NCBI RefSeq assembly: GCF_025144335.1
Contig: NZ_CP083542.1
Location: 1 to 21,478 of the forward strand
Direction: 5' to 3'
Length of the DNA: 21,478 nucleotides
DNA from: Jannaschia sp. W003
Lineage (GTDB): Bacteria; Pseudomonadota; Alphaproteobacteria; Rhodobacterales; Rhodobacteraceae
Positions 8,446-15,003 of this stretch are shown here, piece by piece. A program made the translations under genes and the position numbers. Numbering within the stretch: the stretch's first letter is position 1; every line of letters starts with the position of its first letter. The notes beneath the pieces were generated by a model. That model was given only the letters and a program-made list of their open reading frames with translations. It did no database searches and was not told where the DNA came from.

Positions 8446-8971
8446 CGGCCCCCGCCCAGGCACGCGCGCAGGAAGTCCGCGACCTGCGCCATGCCGTCGC
8501 GCAGCCCCCGTCCCGCCGCGTCGAGACCGACCGCGCGGACCCTGCGGTCGCCGGCGCGGTGCTCGCCCAAGGGCGTGGGGCCGACCGACGGCACCAGCAC
8601 GAGGCCGTCGAGCAGGCGCGCGGTGGTCTCGCGCCGGGCGGCCTGCGCGAGCAGGGGCAGCGCGTCGCGCGCCGCCGTCTCCAGGTCGGGGCGCTCGAAC
8701 AGGTGCACCGCCCAGACCGGCACCCGCATCGGCAGCTCGCCGTCGAGGAGGTCGTGCACCCGCAGCCACAGCGGCGCGCGGCAGTCCCACTGCGCCGCGG
8801 TGATCCCCTCGGGGCGGGGCTGCACCTCGACCACAAGGTTCTCGCGCCGCAGCCAGAACACCGCCAGCGGGCGGTCGTGGCGGATGCCCCGGCCTTGCAC
8901 CGCCTCGGGCAGCCGCAGGAGCGGCGCCTGCGCGACCAGCCGCGCGCCCGGCATGGCGTGGAGCGTCAGGA
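8442..8971 (-). pseudogene. 3' part of an unknown gene, 5' end removed at the IS junction
   Basis: The frame reads ...FLTLHAMPGARLVAQAPLLRLPE and continues for about 175 residues to a stop that overlaps the Hsp70-like gene's GTG. Codon use looks native right up to base 8971, where IS-derived sequence begins; inside the IS the frame meets a stop at 8994-8996. The ATG at 8954 has no ribosome site and lies within what reads as continuous protein, so the original gene was longer. The remaining part has a W-rich core (VFWLRRENLVVEVQPRP, QWDCRAPLWLRVHDLL) and a Leu/Ala/Arg-rich C-terminus. I do not recognise the family. By position it should be the functional partner of the Hsp70-like ATPase. Confidence 0.62.
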
Positions 8972-9132
8972 ACGATCGAGACGATCCGGACCATCAAGAA
9001 CGGCCACATCTCGAACAAGGCACTGGGTGTTCGCGGAGAGATCCACTTTGTCCGGGGATCTGTTCGGTCAAGCCGCCTGACGCGCAGACCATGGAACTGC
9101 ATCTGCGCACAGCCGGCTAACGCAACAGTTCC
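8972..9132 (+). mobile_element. 161-bp remnant of an IS6-family element (transposase 3' end plus terminal repeat)
   Basis: These 161 bases match the end of the complete element at 19409-19569 in inverted orientation, with a single difference (T at 8985 against C in the other copy's complement). The fragment encodes the last part of the transposase (TIKNGHISNKALGVRGEIHF) and ends with the terminal repeat GCTAACGCAACAGTTCC. The right edge is exact: the next three bases are the NOS stop codon. The left edge is ragged and lies inside the transposase gene, which indicates deletion or recombination and not a simple insertion. Confidence 0.93.
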
Positions 9133-10407
9133 CTACCAAGCCATCCGCTTCCAGATCTTCCATCGGCGCAGGACGCGGTCGGCCCACTGCTCGGGGCGTC
9201 GGCGGTAGCGGTCGCCGTACCAAGGCATCATCCGCAGCCCGTCCTCGCCGCGGTTGCGGTAGAAGCCCGGGACGGGGTGGAAGTCGCGCATCTTCAGGTG
9301 GAACGGCTGGCAGGCCGCCGAGGCCTGGGGCGGCACGATCCAGCGCCAGTCGGCCGCGACCCGGCGGCCCTGGGACTGCTCTCGGCGGTGGAAGGTCATG
9401 AACTGGTCGGACGCTGCATGGTGGTCGATCATGGTCACCCCCGCCGCGCGGAACGAGGCCAGCACGGCCCGGTTGAGCTCCGTCAGCGCGACGTCGCGCC
9501 ACAAGCGGTCCCCGGGCGAGGGCGACAGCCCCAGGGCGCGCGCGACGTCCTCCAGCATGTCGTAGCGACGCACGTCCGCGAAGTTCCGCGACGCGATCTC
9601 GGTGCACATGTAGTGGCCGTTGAACGGCGCACAGGGATAGTCGATCCCCCCGATCGAGAGGATCATGTCCGTCACCAGAGGCACCGCGTACCAGCGCAGC
9701 CCGAGCGCGGCGAGGCCCGGGCGATCGGGATGGGCGATCGCCACCTCGCGGGTCTGGGGCGGCGGGGGCACGACGATGCGCCGGTCGTCGCGGTCGCGCA
9801 GGAACACGGGCAGCAGGTCGAAGGGCCCGGGCGCGCCTGCGGGGCGCCAGCCCATGGATCGTGCGATGCGCGTGGCCTCGGCGTTGCGGCGGTCGCCCAT
9901 CGCGGCGCCGTCCTCGCCCACGTGGCAGGCGTATTGCGAGGCCTGCGGGCTCTCGATCCAGGCGGGCAGCACCGTGCCCCGCACCGGAGGGAAAATCGAG
10001 ATGATCGAGCGGATGCGCCCGTCGCCGTAGGCGGCGTCCAGGTGACGTCCGATTTGGGCGGCGATGGCTTCGGGGCTGCCGTCGGCACGGTGGTCCTCGA
10101 CCTCGAGGCTGTCCCAGGGCAGCCGGCCGATGCAGCGCCCCGCGTTGCGCCAGGCGAGGCGGGCGCCGAAGGCCAACTCCTCGGGGGTGTGCTCGTAGTA
10201 ATCGCCGCGCGACAGACCGCGGCGCATCTCGGCCCAGCGGCGGCTGCGGTGCGCATCGGTCGCGCCGGTGGCGGCAGCAAAGGCGTCCAGGAAGGCGCGC
10301 GCTTCCTCGCGTCGCTCCAGGCCCGAGACGCGCCGCAGCCGTCTCGCGAGCGCGCCCCCGGCATCCGCCGAGGCGGTGCGTATCCGCGACAGCCTGCGGC
10401 GGATCAC
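9133..10407 (-). CDS. nos: Nitric oxide synthase oxygenase
   Basis: This is a 424-residue protein from GTG at 10407; the start overlaps the radical SAM stop (GTGA). It matches the oxygenase domain of nitric oxide synthases, which oxidise L-arginine to citrulline and NO at a thiolate-ligated haem. Visible motifs: AWRNAGRCIGRLPW with haem-ligand Cys92; PFNGHYMCTEIASRNFAD with the arginine-binding Glu270; MIDHHAASDQFMTFH (326-340); ADWRWIVPP, whose Trp354 corresponds to the pterin-stacking Trp. No reductase domain is present, as in other bacterial NOS, so electrons must come from separate reductases. It is longer than typical bacterial NOS (about 360 residues), with an Arg-rich N-terminal extension of about 45 residues and a Trp/Arg-rich tail. 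The usual Trp of GWYM is His265 here. The stop TAG abuts the IS remnant, so the native tail may have been altered. Confidence 0.93.
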   Translation of the reverse strand: MIRRRLSRIRTASADAGGALARRLRRVSGLERREEARAFLDAFAAATGATDAHRSRRWAEMRRGLSRGDYYEHTPEELAFGARLAWRNAGRCIGRLPWDSLEVEDHRADGSPEAIAAQIGRHLDAAYGDGRIRSIISIFPPVRGTVLPAWIESPQASQYACHVGEDGAAMGDRRNAEATRIARSMGWRPAGAPGPFDLLPVFLRDRDDRRIVVPPPPQTREVAIAHPDRPGLAALGLRWYAVPLVTDMILSIGGIDYPCAPFNGHYMCTEIASRNFADVRRYDMLEDVARALGLSPSPGDRLWRDVALTELNRAVLASFRAAGVTMIDHHAASDQFMTFHRREQSQGRRVAADWRWIVPPQASAACQPFHLKMRDFHPVPGFYRNRGEDGLRMMPWYGDRYRRRPEQWADRVLRRWKIWKRMAW

Positions 10408-11960
10408 ATCAGGCCGTCGAACTGCCTGGCCGCGTCGCGCAGCGGACGGGCGTTGATCGCGTGGACGACGGCTAGGGCGCGCCTCTTGGCGCGACGGTAG
10501 GCGCGGTCGAGCGGGGCGCGCCGGGCGTAGTCCACCCGGCCGCGCGCGGAATCCGGACGGGTGAGCACCAGATCCGAGGCGTCGGCGTGCCGCGCCGTCG
10601 CCTCATGGATCGGCGTGCCGGGGTAGATCGTGAAGTTGTTGAAGCGCACCCGGTCGAGGAAGGGCGCGTGCTCCTCAAGGAAGTCGGCCGTGCGCTCCAT
10701 GTCGTCGGCGGTCTCGCCGGGGAAGCCCTTGAACATGGTGCAGCGGATCGACAGCCCGGCGGCGTACGCGTCGCGGATGAAGCGCGCGTTGCGCTCCACG
10801 CAGGAGCCCTTGTGCATGGCGTCGAGCATGCGCTGGCTGCCGCTCTCGAGCCCGAAGGAGACACGGCGCATGCCCCCCTCGGCGGCGAGCGCTAGGTCGC
10901 GCGCCGACAAGCCGTTGTCCTCGCGCCGGTCGACATGGACGGTGCCGATCCACTCGGCGCCCTCGACACGACGGCCGAGCTCGCGGGCGATGCCCCGGAT
11001 CATCCCGGGCCAGGAATTGAGCTTGAGGTCGAGGAACAGGAAGCTCGCCGTGCCGTGCCGGCGCGCCTGCTCCTCCATCTCCGACAGGACGGACGCGACG
11101 CTGCGAGTGCGGAATGTCCGCCCCGAGGTCGAGATGACATCCGAGCAGAACAGGCATTTGTCCCACTGGCAGCCCCGGCCCGTCATCACCGGGACGATGC
11201 GCACGGGGTAGCGGTCCCAGGGGAAGTCGGTGAAGTCCGGTACCGGGGTCTGGTCGAGCTCACGTAGCGGGCGCGCGGGGGCCGAGCGCCGGCCGTCGGG
11301 CAGGACCACGCCGGGAAAGGCCAGCAGGTCGCCTCCATTGCGCACAGCCTCGACCATGCCCGGCACGTCGCGGTCGGCCTCCGCGCCCACCACCGCCGTC
11401 AGCCCCGGGGTGCCGCGCCACGCCTCGGCGACCTCGGCAAGCCCGAACATCGGCCCGCCCAGGAGCACCGGCACCCCGCGCGCGCCCGCCGCGGCCGCGA
11501 TCCGGCGCACCGCCTCGCGGTGCTGCAGGTAGGCCGACAGCAGCACCACCGTCGGGCGGGCGTCGAGCTCGCGCACGACCTGTGCGATGCTCGCCTCGTC
11601 GGGTCGCTCCTCGACGGTCAGCCGCCGTTCGCGCAGGAGGCCCCGAAGCCGCACGACGGTGGTCATGTCGCTCAACCGTACCCGCCGCAGGGCGTGGTCG
11701 ACGATCGTCTCGCGCCGCTCGCGCATGGTTGCGGGCCGGTCGTAGGCCAGCGGCGACATCAGCCGGACCCGGTGGCCGTGGTTGCGCAGCGCCGCCGTCA
11801 GGATGCCGATGGCGAGGGTCGGGAAGCTCGCGAAGTTGTTGAGGTCGACGATCAGGACGTCGGCTCGGGTGTCGGCGCCTAGGGGGCTGGACTTGGCCGG
11901 CGTGACGGCCCGAGCGGGACGCACCGCGCGCTGCATGCGGTCGTAGGGCGTGTGCTTCAT
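10404..11960 (-). CDS. Cobalamin-binding-type radical SAM protein
   Basis: This is a 518-residue protein. Residues 32-230 form a Rossmann-like B12-binding-type domain (ADVLIVDLNNF, FPTLAIGILTAALRNHGHRV, VVLLSAYLQ...VPVLLGGPMFG). Residues about 255-480 form a radical SAM barrel, with the cluster motif GRGCQWDKCLFC (Cys264, 269, 272), a FGLESGSQ strand and FKGFPGET, as in enzymes of the BchE/HpnJ type. The spacing is CX4CX2C, where CX3CX2C is usual. Such enzymes catalyse methylation, ring formation or other radical steps; the substrate cannot be read from sequence. The gene is the first of a two-gene unit with the NOS. An AT-rich promoter-like region with a palindrome precedes it. No obvious small precursor-peptide gene lies beside it, so a RiPP role has no support here. 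Confidence 0.9.
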   Translation of the reverse strand: MKHTPYDRMQRAVRPARAVTPAKSSPLGADTRADVLIVDLNNFASFPTLAIGILTAALRNHGHRVRLMSPLAYDRPATMRERRETIVDHALRRVRLSDMTTVVRLRGLLRERRLTVEERPDEASIAQVVRELDARPTVVLLSAYLQHREAVRRIAAAAGARGVPVLLGGPMFGLAEVAEAWRGTPGLTAVVGAEADRDVPGMVEAVRNGGDLLAFPGVVLPDGRRSAPARPLRELDQTPVPDFTDFPWDRYPVRIVPVMTGRGCQWDKCLFCSDVISTSGRTFRTRSVASVLSEMEEQARRHGTASFLFLDLKLNSWPGMIRGIARELGRRVEGAEWIGTVHVDRREDNGLSARDLALAAEGGMRRVSFGLESGSQRMLDAMHKGSCVERNARFIRDAYAAGLSIRCTMFKGFPGETADDMERTADFLEEHAPFLDRVRFNNFTIYPGTPIHEATARHADASDLVLTRPDSARGRVDYARRAPLDRAYRRAKRRALAVVHAINARPLRDAARQFDGLM

Positions 11961-11973
11961 CGTACTCGTACTA

Positions 11974-12001
11974 AAGATAATTGTAACGGAACGTTAATCA
12001 A
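11974..12001 (-). promoter_or_regulatory. Putative promoter of the radical SAM-NOS unit
   Basis: On the - strand, TTGATT (11996-12001) and TATCTT (11974-11979) are separated by 16 bases. The -10-like box ends 13 bases upstream of the ATG. The region is far more AT-rich than its surroundings. If used, this promoter would give a very short leader. It is a match by eye to sigma-70 boxes, not proof. Confidence 0.5.
11984..11996. promoter_or_regulatory. Palindrome inside the promoter (possible operator)
   Basis: TAACG-N3-CGTTA is a perfect 5-bp inverted repeat lying between the proposed -35 and -10 boxes. A protein bound here would block polymerase, so a repressor operator is a fair guess. It does not match the CRP-type site found near the Crp gene, nor the FNR box. 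Confidence 0.4.
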
Positions 12002-12099
12002 TTTTCAGACGCTCGAAGCGCCGTCAAGCGAATCAACCGCAGGGGGCTGCTCGGACGCGACCGGCCCACCCGGCCCATGATCGCCTCTCGCGGAACTGC

Positions 12100-13341
12100 T
12101 CACCGGGTGGGCGCGCCTTCCGAACGGTGCCGGCGCACGGCCCGTTCGATGAGTTTGCTCAGATGCGATGCTTCCGACCGGGCGACGAAGCCGCGCTCCA
12201 CGGCTAGGCGACCCGCACGGCCCATGCGCATGGCTTCCCGGGGTGCGCCGAGGATCCGGTCGAGCGCCCCGGTCAGTGCCTCCGGGTCCCCAGGCGGCAC
12301 GAGGATGCCCGATCGACCGTCCTCCACGAGCTCCGAGATGCCGGCCACGCGCGTGGCGACCACCGGCAGGGCGGTAGCCATCGCCTCCATCAAGACCACG
12401 GGCACGCCCTCGGCGTGCGACGGCAGCGCGAGGACGTCGCCGGTCGCCAAGAGGTCTGCGACCTCGTGCCCCGATAGGAAGCCCGCGAACCGCACGCGCC
12501 CCGCCAGACCGAGGTCGCGGGAAAGGGCCTCGAGCGTCGGCCGCTCCGGCCCGTCCCCCGCCAGCGTCAGGCGCAACCGGGGATGGCGGTCCGTCAGGCG
12601 CGCGGCCGCCTGCAGCAGCACTGCCGCGCCCTTGACCCCGGTCATGCGTCCGACGAACACGACGTGCGTCCCCTCGCCGCCCCGGTCCCGGGCGGGGCCA
12701 AGGGCGGGAAGCTCGGCGAGGTCGATCCCGCACCGCACGACCTCGAGGCGCGACCGGTCCTTCGGCCGCACGTCCGCCTCCACCCGCTCCAGGGCGAACC
12801 GGCTGATGCAGGCGACGAACGCGGCCCCGGCGACCTTCTCGTCGATGGCGTTCTTGCGAAGCTGCCAGATCTCCTCGGGACCGTGCACCGTGAAGCTGTA
12901 GTCCGGTCCCCCGAGGGTGCGAACCAGCGCCGCCAGCGCGGCTGGGTTGGACGAGAAATGCGCGTGCACGTGCTCGACCCCGTCGGCGTGCATCCACCTT
13001 CGGAGGGCCATCGCCTCGGCGAGGTAGGCGAGGTGGCGCAGCATGCCCCCTCGCGCCCGCCGCCACAGCCGCCACGACAGCCATGCCGCGGCCGGAAGGC
13101 GGGCGGGGCAGCGCAACAGGCACCAGGCCGCTCCGAGCAAAAGCTCCGTCAATCCACCGTCCAGGACGTAGCGCGTCCGGGCCGCCTCCGCCTCGTCCCT
13201 GGCATCGGGAAGAGGGCGCCCCCAGCGACGAACCGCGTAGCGCCGCACGGTGATGCCCTCGGCCTCCAGCCCCGCGATCTCGCGGCGGATGAAGGACGTC
13301 GACACCACAGGATAGGTGTTGAGGACGTACCCGACGATCAT
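12100..13341 (-). CDS. GT4-family glycosyltransferase
   Basis: This is a 413-residue cytosolic or membrane-associated glycosyltransferase with the GT-B fold. The N-terminal acceptor domain has VHAHFSSNPAALAAL and the FTVHGPEEIW segment (near residues 125-155) seen in WcaL-like exopolysaccharide transferases. The C-terminal donor domain has FVGRMTGVKG, LAGDGPER and the retaining-enzyme motif E-GVPVVLM-E with E-x7-E spacing, followed by VVATRVAGISELVEDG. It should transfer a sugar from a nucleotide-sugar to a glycan or other acceptor; donor and acceptor are unknown. An AGGAG ribosome site lies 8 bases before the ATG. A 139-bp promoter-bearing gap separates it from the radical SAM gene downstream, so it may be a separate unit. 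It could equally belong to a polysaccharide pathway unrelated to the NOS. Confidence 0.92.
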   Translation of the reverse strand: MIVGYVLNTYPVVSTSFIRREIAGLEAEGITVRRYAVRRWGRPLPDARDEAEAARTRYVLDGGLTELLLGAAWCLLRCPARLPAAAWLSWRLWRRARGGMLRHLAYLAEAMALRRWMHADGVEHVHAHFSSNPAALAALVRTLGGPDYSFTVHGPEEIWQLRKNAIDEKVAGAAFVACISRFALERVEADVRPKDRSRLEVVRCGIDLAELPALGPARDRGGEGTHVVFVGRMTGVKGAAVLLQAAARLTDRHPRLRLTLAGDGPERPTLEALSRDLGLAGRVRFAGFLSGHEVADLLATGDVLALPSHAEGVPVVLMEAMATALPVVATRVAGISELVEDGRSGILVPPGDPEALTGALDRILGAPREAMRMGRAGRLAVERGFVARSEASHLSKLIERAVRRHRSEGAPTR

Positions 13342-13480
13342 GGGGGCGCTCCTAGTTGGGACGGCATCGCGTTATGCGCGATGACTGTGATTCAGAAGGG
13401 GAAGGTTGGCGATGCGGATGCGCGAGCCCAAGCGGTGACGTCGGTACGGCGAATGGCAGCGGCGATGGAGGCTCGCGGAT

Positions 13481-13525
13481 GGCCCCTCTCGCCCCTCCTC
13501 CTTCCCGAGGGAGACGAGAGGGTCC
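13481..13525 (-). terminator. Hairpin downstream of the nitroreductase gene
   Basis: An inverted repeat with an 8-bp perfect core (CCCTCTCG at 13484-13491, CGAGAGGG at 13515-13522) extends to 11 bp with one mismatch. It lies 50-90 bases past the stop of the nitroreductase gene, in the 231-bp gap before the glycosyltransferase. There is no clear T-run, so its role as terminator is probable, not certain. Confidence 0.45.
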
Positions 13526-13572
13526 AGCCCCGGACCCGCATCCTTGCCACCCGCCGGGTGCCGCTCGCAGCA

Positions 13573-14277
13573 TCAGTCCAACTGGCGCAGCCACATGTCC
13601 GTTGGGTCGCGTTCGGTGCGCAAGGCGTTGACGGGATCGCGGTGATCGGGGTGCCCTATGGCGACGCCGCAGACAAGGATTTCCTCCTCCTCCATCCCCA
13701 GCACGGGGCGGAGCGCGCGGTGATAGGGGGCAAAGGACGCCTGCACGCACGTGCCCCAGCCGCGCGCCTCCGCGAGCAGGACGACCGTCTGGACGAACAT
13801 CCCCAAGTCGATCCACGATCCCCGCTCCAGCCGCCGGTCGATGGTCATCAGCACGCCGACTGGCGCGCCGAAGAAGTCGAAGTTGCGCTCGAATTGCTGG
13901 CGCATCCGCTTGGTGTCGCGCCGCTCGATGCCCAGAAGGCCGTAGAGGGCCCGGCCGAGCGCCTTGCGACGCACGTCGTAGGAGCCGAAGAACCGCTTGG
14001 GATAATAGCGGTAGTCGTCCCAGACCGCGCGGTGCGGGGCGACGCCGGTAGCGCGGATCGCGTCCGCGGCCCGCTCGATCGCCGGGCGGCGCAGCAGATA
14101 CGCCTGCCAGGGCTGCATGTTGCCCCCCGACGGGGCGCGGGCCGCGTCGCGCAGCAGGGCGCGGACCTCGGCGGCGTCGATCGCGCGGTCCGAGAACGCG
14201 CGGGTCGAACGGCGGGCGGCGACCACCGCCTCGGTGCTGCGCGTGGTGCCCGCCCCGACGGGGCGATCAAGCAGCAT
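13573..14277 (-). CDS. Nitroreductase-family flavoprotein
   Basis: This is a 234-residue protein of the FMN-dependent nitroreductase fold. Visible landmarks are RRSTRAF near residue 22 (phosphate-binding Arg), ARAPSGGNMQPWQ near 46-58, the variable helical insertion (RYYPKRFFGSYDVRRKALGRAL), and the GWGTCVQ segment near 172. Members use NAD(P)H to reduce nitro groups, quinones or other acceptors; some act in cofactor or natural-product pathways. The ATG at 14277 lies inside the 3' end of the upstream gene (11-base overlap), so the two are translationally coupled. An open frame extends further upstream but runs through the neighbour gene and lacks nitroreductase sequence, so this start is preferred. 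Next to a NO-producing enzyme, a role on nitrated products is tempting but is inference only. Confidence 0.9.
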   Translation of the reverse strand: MLLDRPVGAGTTRSTEAVVAARRSTRAFSDRAIDAAEVRALLRDAARAPSGGNMQPWQAYLLRRPAIERAADAIRATGVAPHRAVWDDYRYYPKRFFGSYDVRRKALGRALYGLLGIERRDTKRMRQQFERNFDFFGAPVGVLMTIDRRLERGSWIDLGMFVQTVVLLAEARGWGTCVQASFAPYHRALRPVLGMEEEEILVCGVAIGHPDHRDPVNALRTERDPTDMWLRQLD

Positions 14278-14902
14278 CGGAGGCTTCCCGGCCGACGGAG
14301 GTCTCGGCCTCTTCGGCCTGCTGGCGTGTGTGGCCGGCGTACACGGCATAGCCGACCTGTCGATCCAGATAGGACAGGACGGCGAGGAGCCGGCCGGGAA
14401 AGTCCGCACGCCCCCCGAGGCCGAAGCGGTGGAGGAAGCCCTGGATCCCGAGCTCGCACAGCCCCGCGCGGCGGGCGTCGTCGACGGTGATCCTGAGCTT
14501 CCGGTCGCCGAGGAAGATGCGGCGGCGCAGAGCGCGGTATTCGTCCCAGCGGGCGGCGATCGCCTTGCGGGCGCGCCGCGCCTCGGATGCCTGGCGAAAG
14601 GCGTCGTCGACGCCCTCGCGATCGGCGTGGAAGGCGAAGCGGTTGCCCTGAAGCTGCACCATCCAGATCAGAAGACCGGAATCGGTGATCGCCCGCGTTG
14701 CAGTGACGCGCCCCGAGCGGTGAGTGACGACATGGTCCCGGTCCACCCACGAGCGGACCCAATTGTCGGTGTTGCGCTCGAGATGAGGGCCGTCGGACAG
14801 GATCTCCTGCTCCACGAGGGACAGGTCCGGCCGGGCGGCGATCAACCGCGCCTTGAGGGTCTCCGCCGGCAGGCGGCGCGTGTCGAAGGGTCGGGTTGGC
14901 AT
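14267..14902 (-). CDS. Hypothetical 211-residue protein, probable CRP-regulated gene
   Basis: I do not recognise a family. The protein is soluble, without a signal peptide or membrane segments, and rich in Arg and Ala. It has a Trp-containing central part (NTDNWVRSWVDRDHVVTH, GLLIWMVQLQGNRFAFHAD), a strongly basic helical stretch (ARRARKAIAARWDEYRALRRRIF) and a C-terminal helix ending in Glu/Ala. The repeated strand-turn pattern in the first half suggests a small beta barrel or PAS-like fold, which is a guess. It overlaps the nitroreductase start by 11 bases and so likely works with it. A perfect CRP-type site lies 74-89 bases upstream of the ATG, with a -10-like TATCAC between them, pointing to activation by the neighbouring Crp-family regulator. 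Confidence 0.75.
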   Translation of the reverse strand: MPTRPFDTRRLPAETLKARLIAARPDLSLVEQEILSDGPHLERNTDNWVRSWVDRDHVVTHRSGRVTATRAITDSGLLIWMVQLQGNRFAFHADREGVDDAFRQASEARRARKAIAARWDEYRALRRRIFLGDRKLRITVDDARRAGLCELGIQGFLHRFGLGGRADFPGRLLAVLSYLDRQVGYAVYAGHTRQQAEEAETSVGREASDAA

Positions 14903-14947
14903 CGTCGTGTCTCCGTGGCCTGGGCCGGGGGCGGCCTTCTGCGCACG

Positions 14948-14953
14948 GTGATA
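14948..14953 (-). promoter_or_regulatory. Putative -10 box downstream of the CRP site
   Basis: On the - strand the hexamer TATCAC follows the centre of the CRP-type site by about 30 bases. If it spans -12 to -7, the CRP site centre falls near -42.5, close to the -41.5 of class II CRP-activated promoters. No good -35 box is present, which is usual at such promoters. Weak alone, stronger together with the site. Confidence 0.4.
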
Positions 14954-14969
14954 CGACCGCGAGGTGCGG

Positions 14970-14997
14970 CCGGGCTGTGAGGTGCGTCACAGCCCGG
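14970..14997 (-). terminator. 11-bp perfect hairpin just past the crp-like gene stop
   Basis: CCGGGCTGTGA and its exact complement flank a 6-base loop, starting 7 bases after the Crp-family gene's stop. It could terminate that transcript, although no T-run follows. The same bases contain a CRP consensus site, so the palindrome may be an operator first and a hairpin second. Confidence 0.4.
14976..14991. promoter_or_regulatory. Perfect CRP-type binding site (TGTGA-N6-TCACA)
   Basis: The sequence TGTGAGGTGCGTCACA matches both half-sites and the spacing of the E. coli CRP consensus, and symmetry extends 6 more bases on each side. It sits in the 101-bp gap between the Crp-family gene and the 211-residue gene, upstream of the latter. 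The neighbouring regulator carries the R-E-x3-R recognition residues that read TGTGA. Confidence 0.7.
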
Positions 14998-15003
14998 ATG
15001 CGA

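Noticed and set aside
6008..8836. Second long - strand frame over the same region
   Set aside because: Low-complexity Arg/Gly/Ala translation, a frame-shifted shadow of the Hsp70-like gene.
8446..9102. Apparent fusion of the Hsp70-like frame to sequence inside the IS
   Set aside because: The extension is an accidental open frame through the truncated partner gene and IS remnant; the GTG at 8445 starts right before the phosphate-1 loop.
6430..9120. Long open frame on the + strand opposite the Hsp70-like gene
   Set aside because: Antisense shadow in GC-rich DNA: Arg/Gly/Ala-rich with no domain, and it runs into the IS remnant. The - strand frame carries Hsp70 motifs.
10404..11960. RiPP-type radical SAM maturase
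   Set aside because: No small precursor-peptide gene or recognition domain visible nearby, and the protein has a B12-type N-domain; not excluded, only unsupported.
12583..14490. 635-codon + strand frame across the glycosyltransferase and nitroreductase genes
   Set aside because: Crosses two well-recognised genes and their gap in antisense; no motif or ribosome site.
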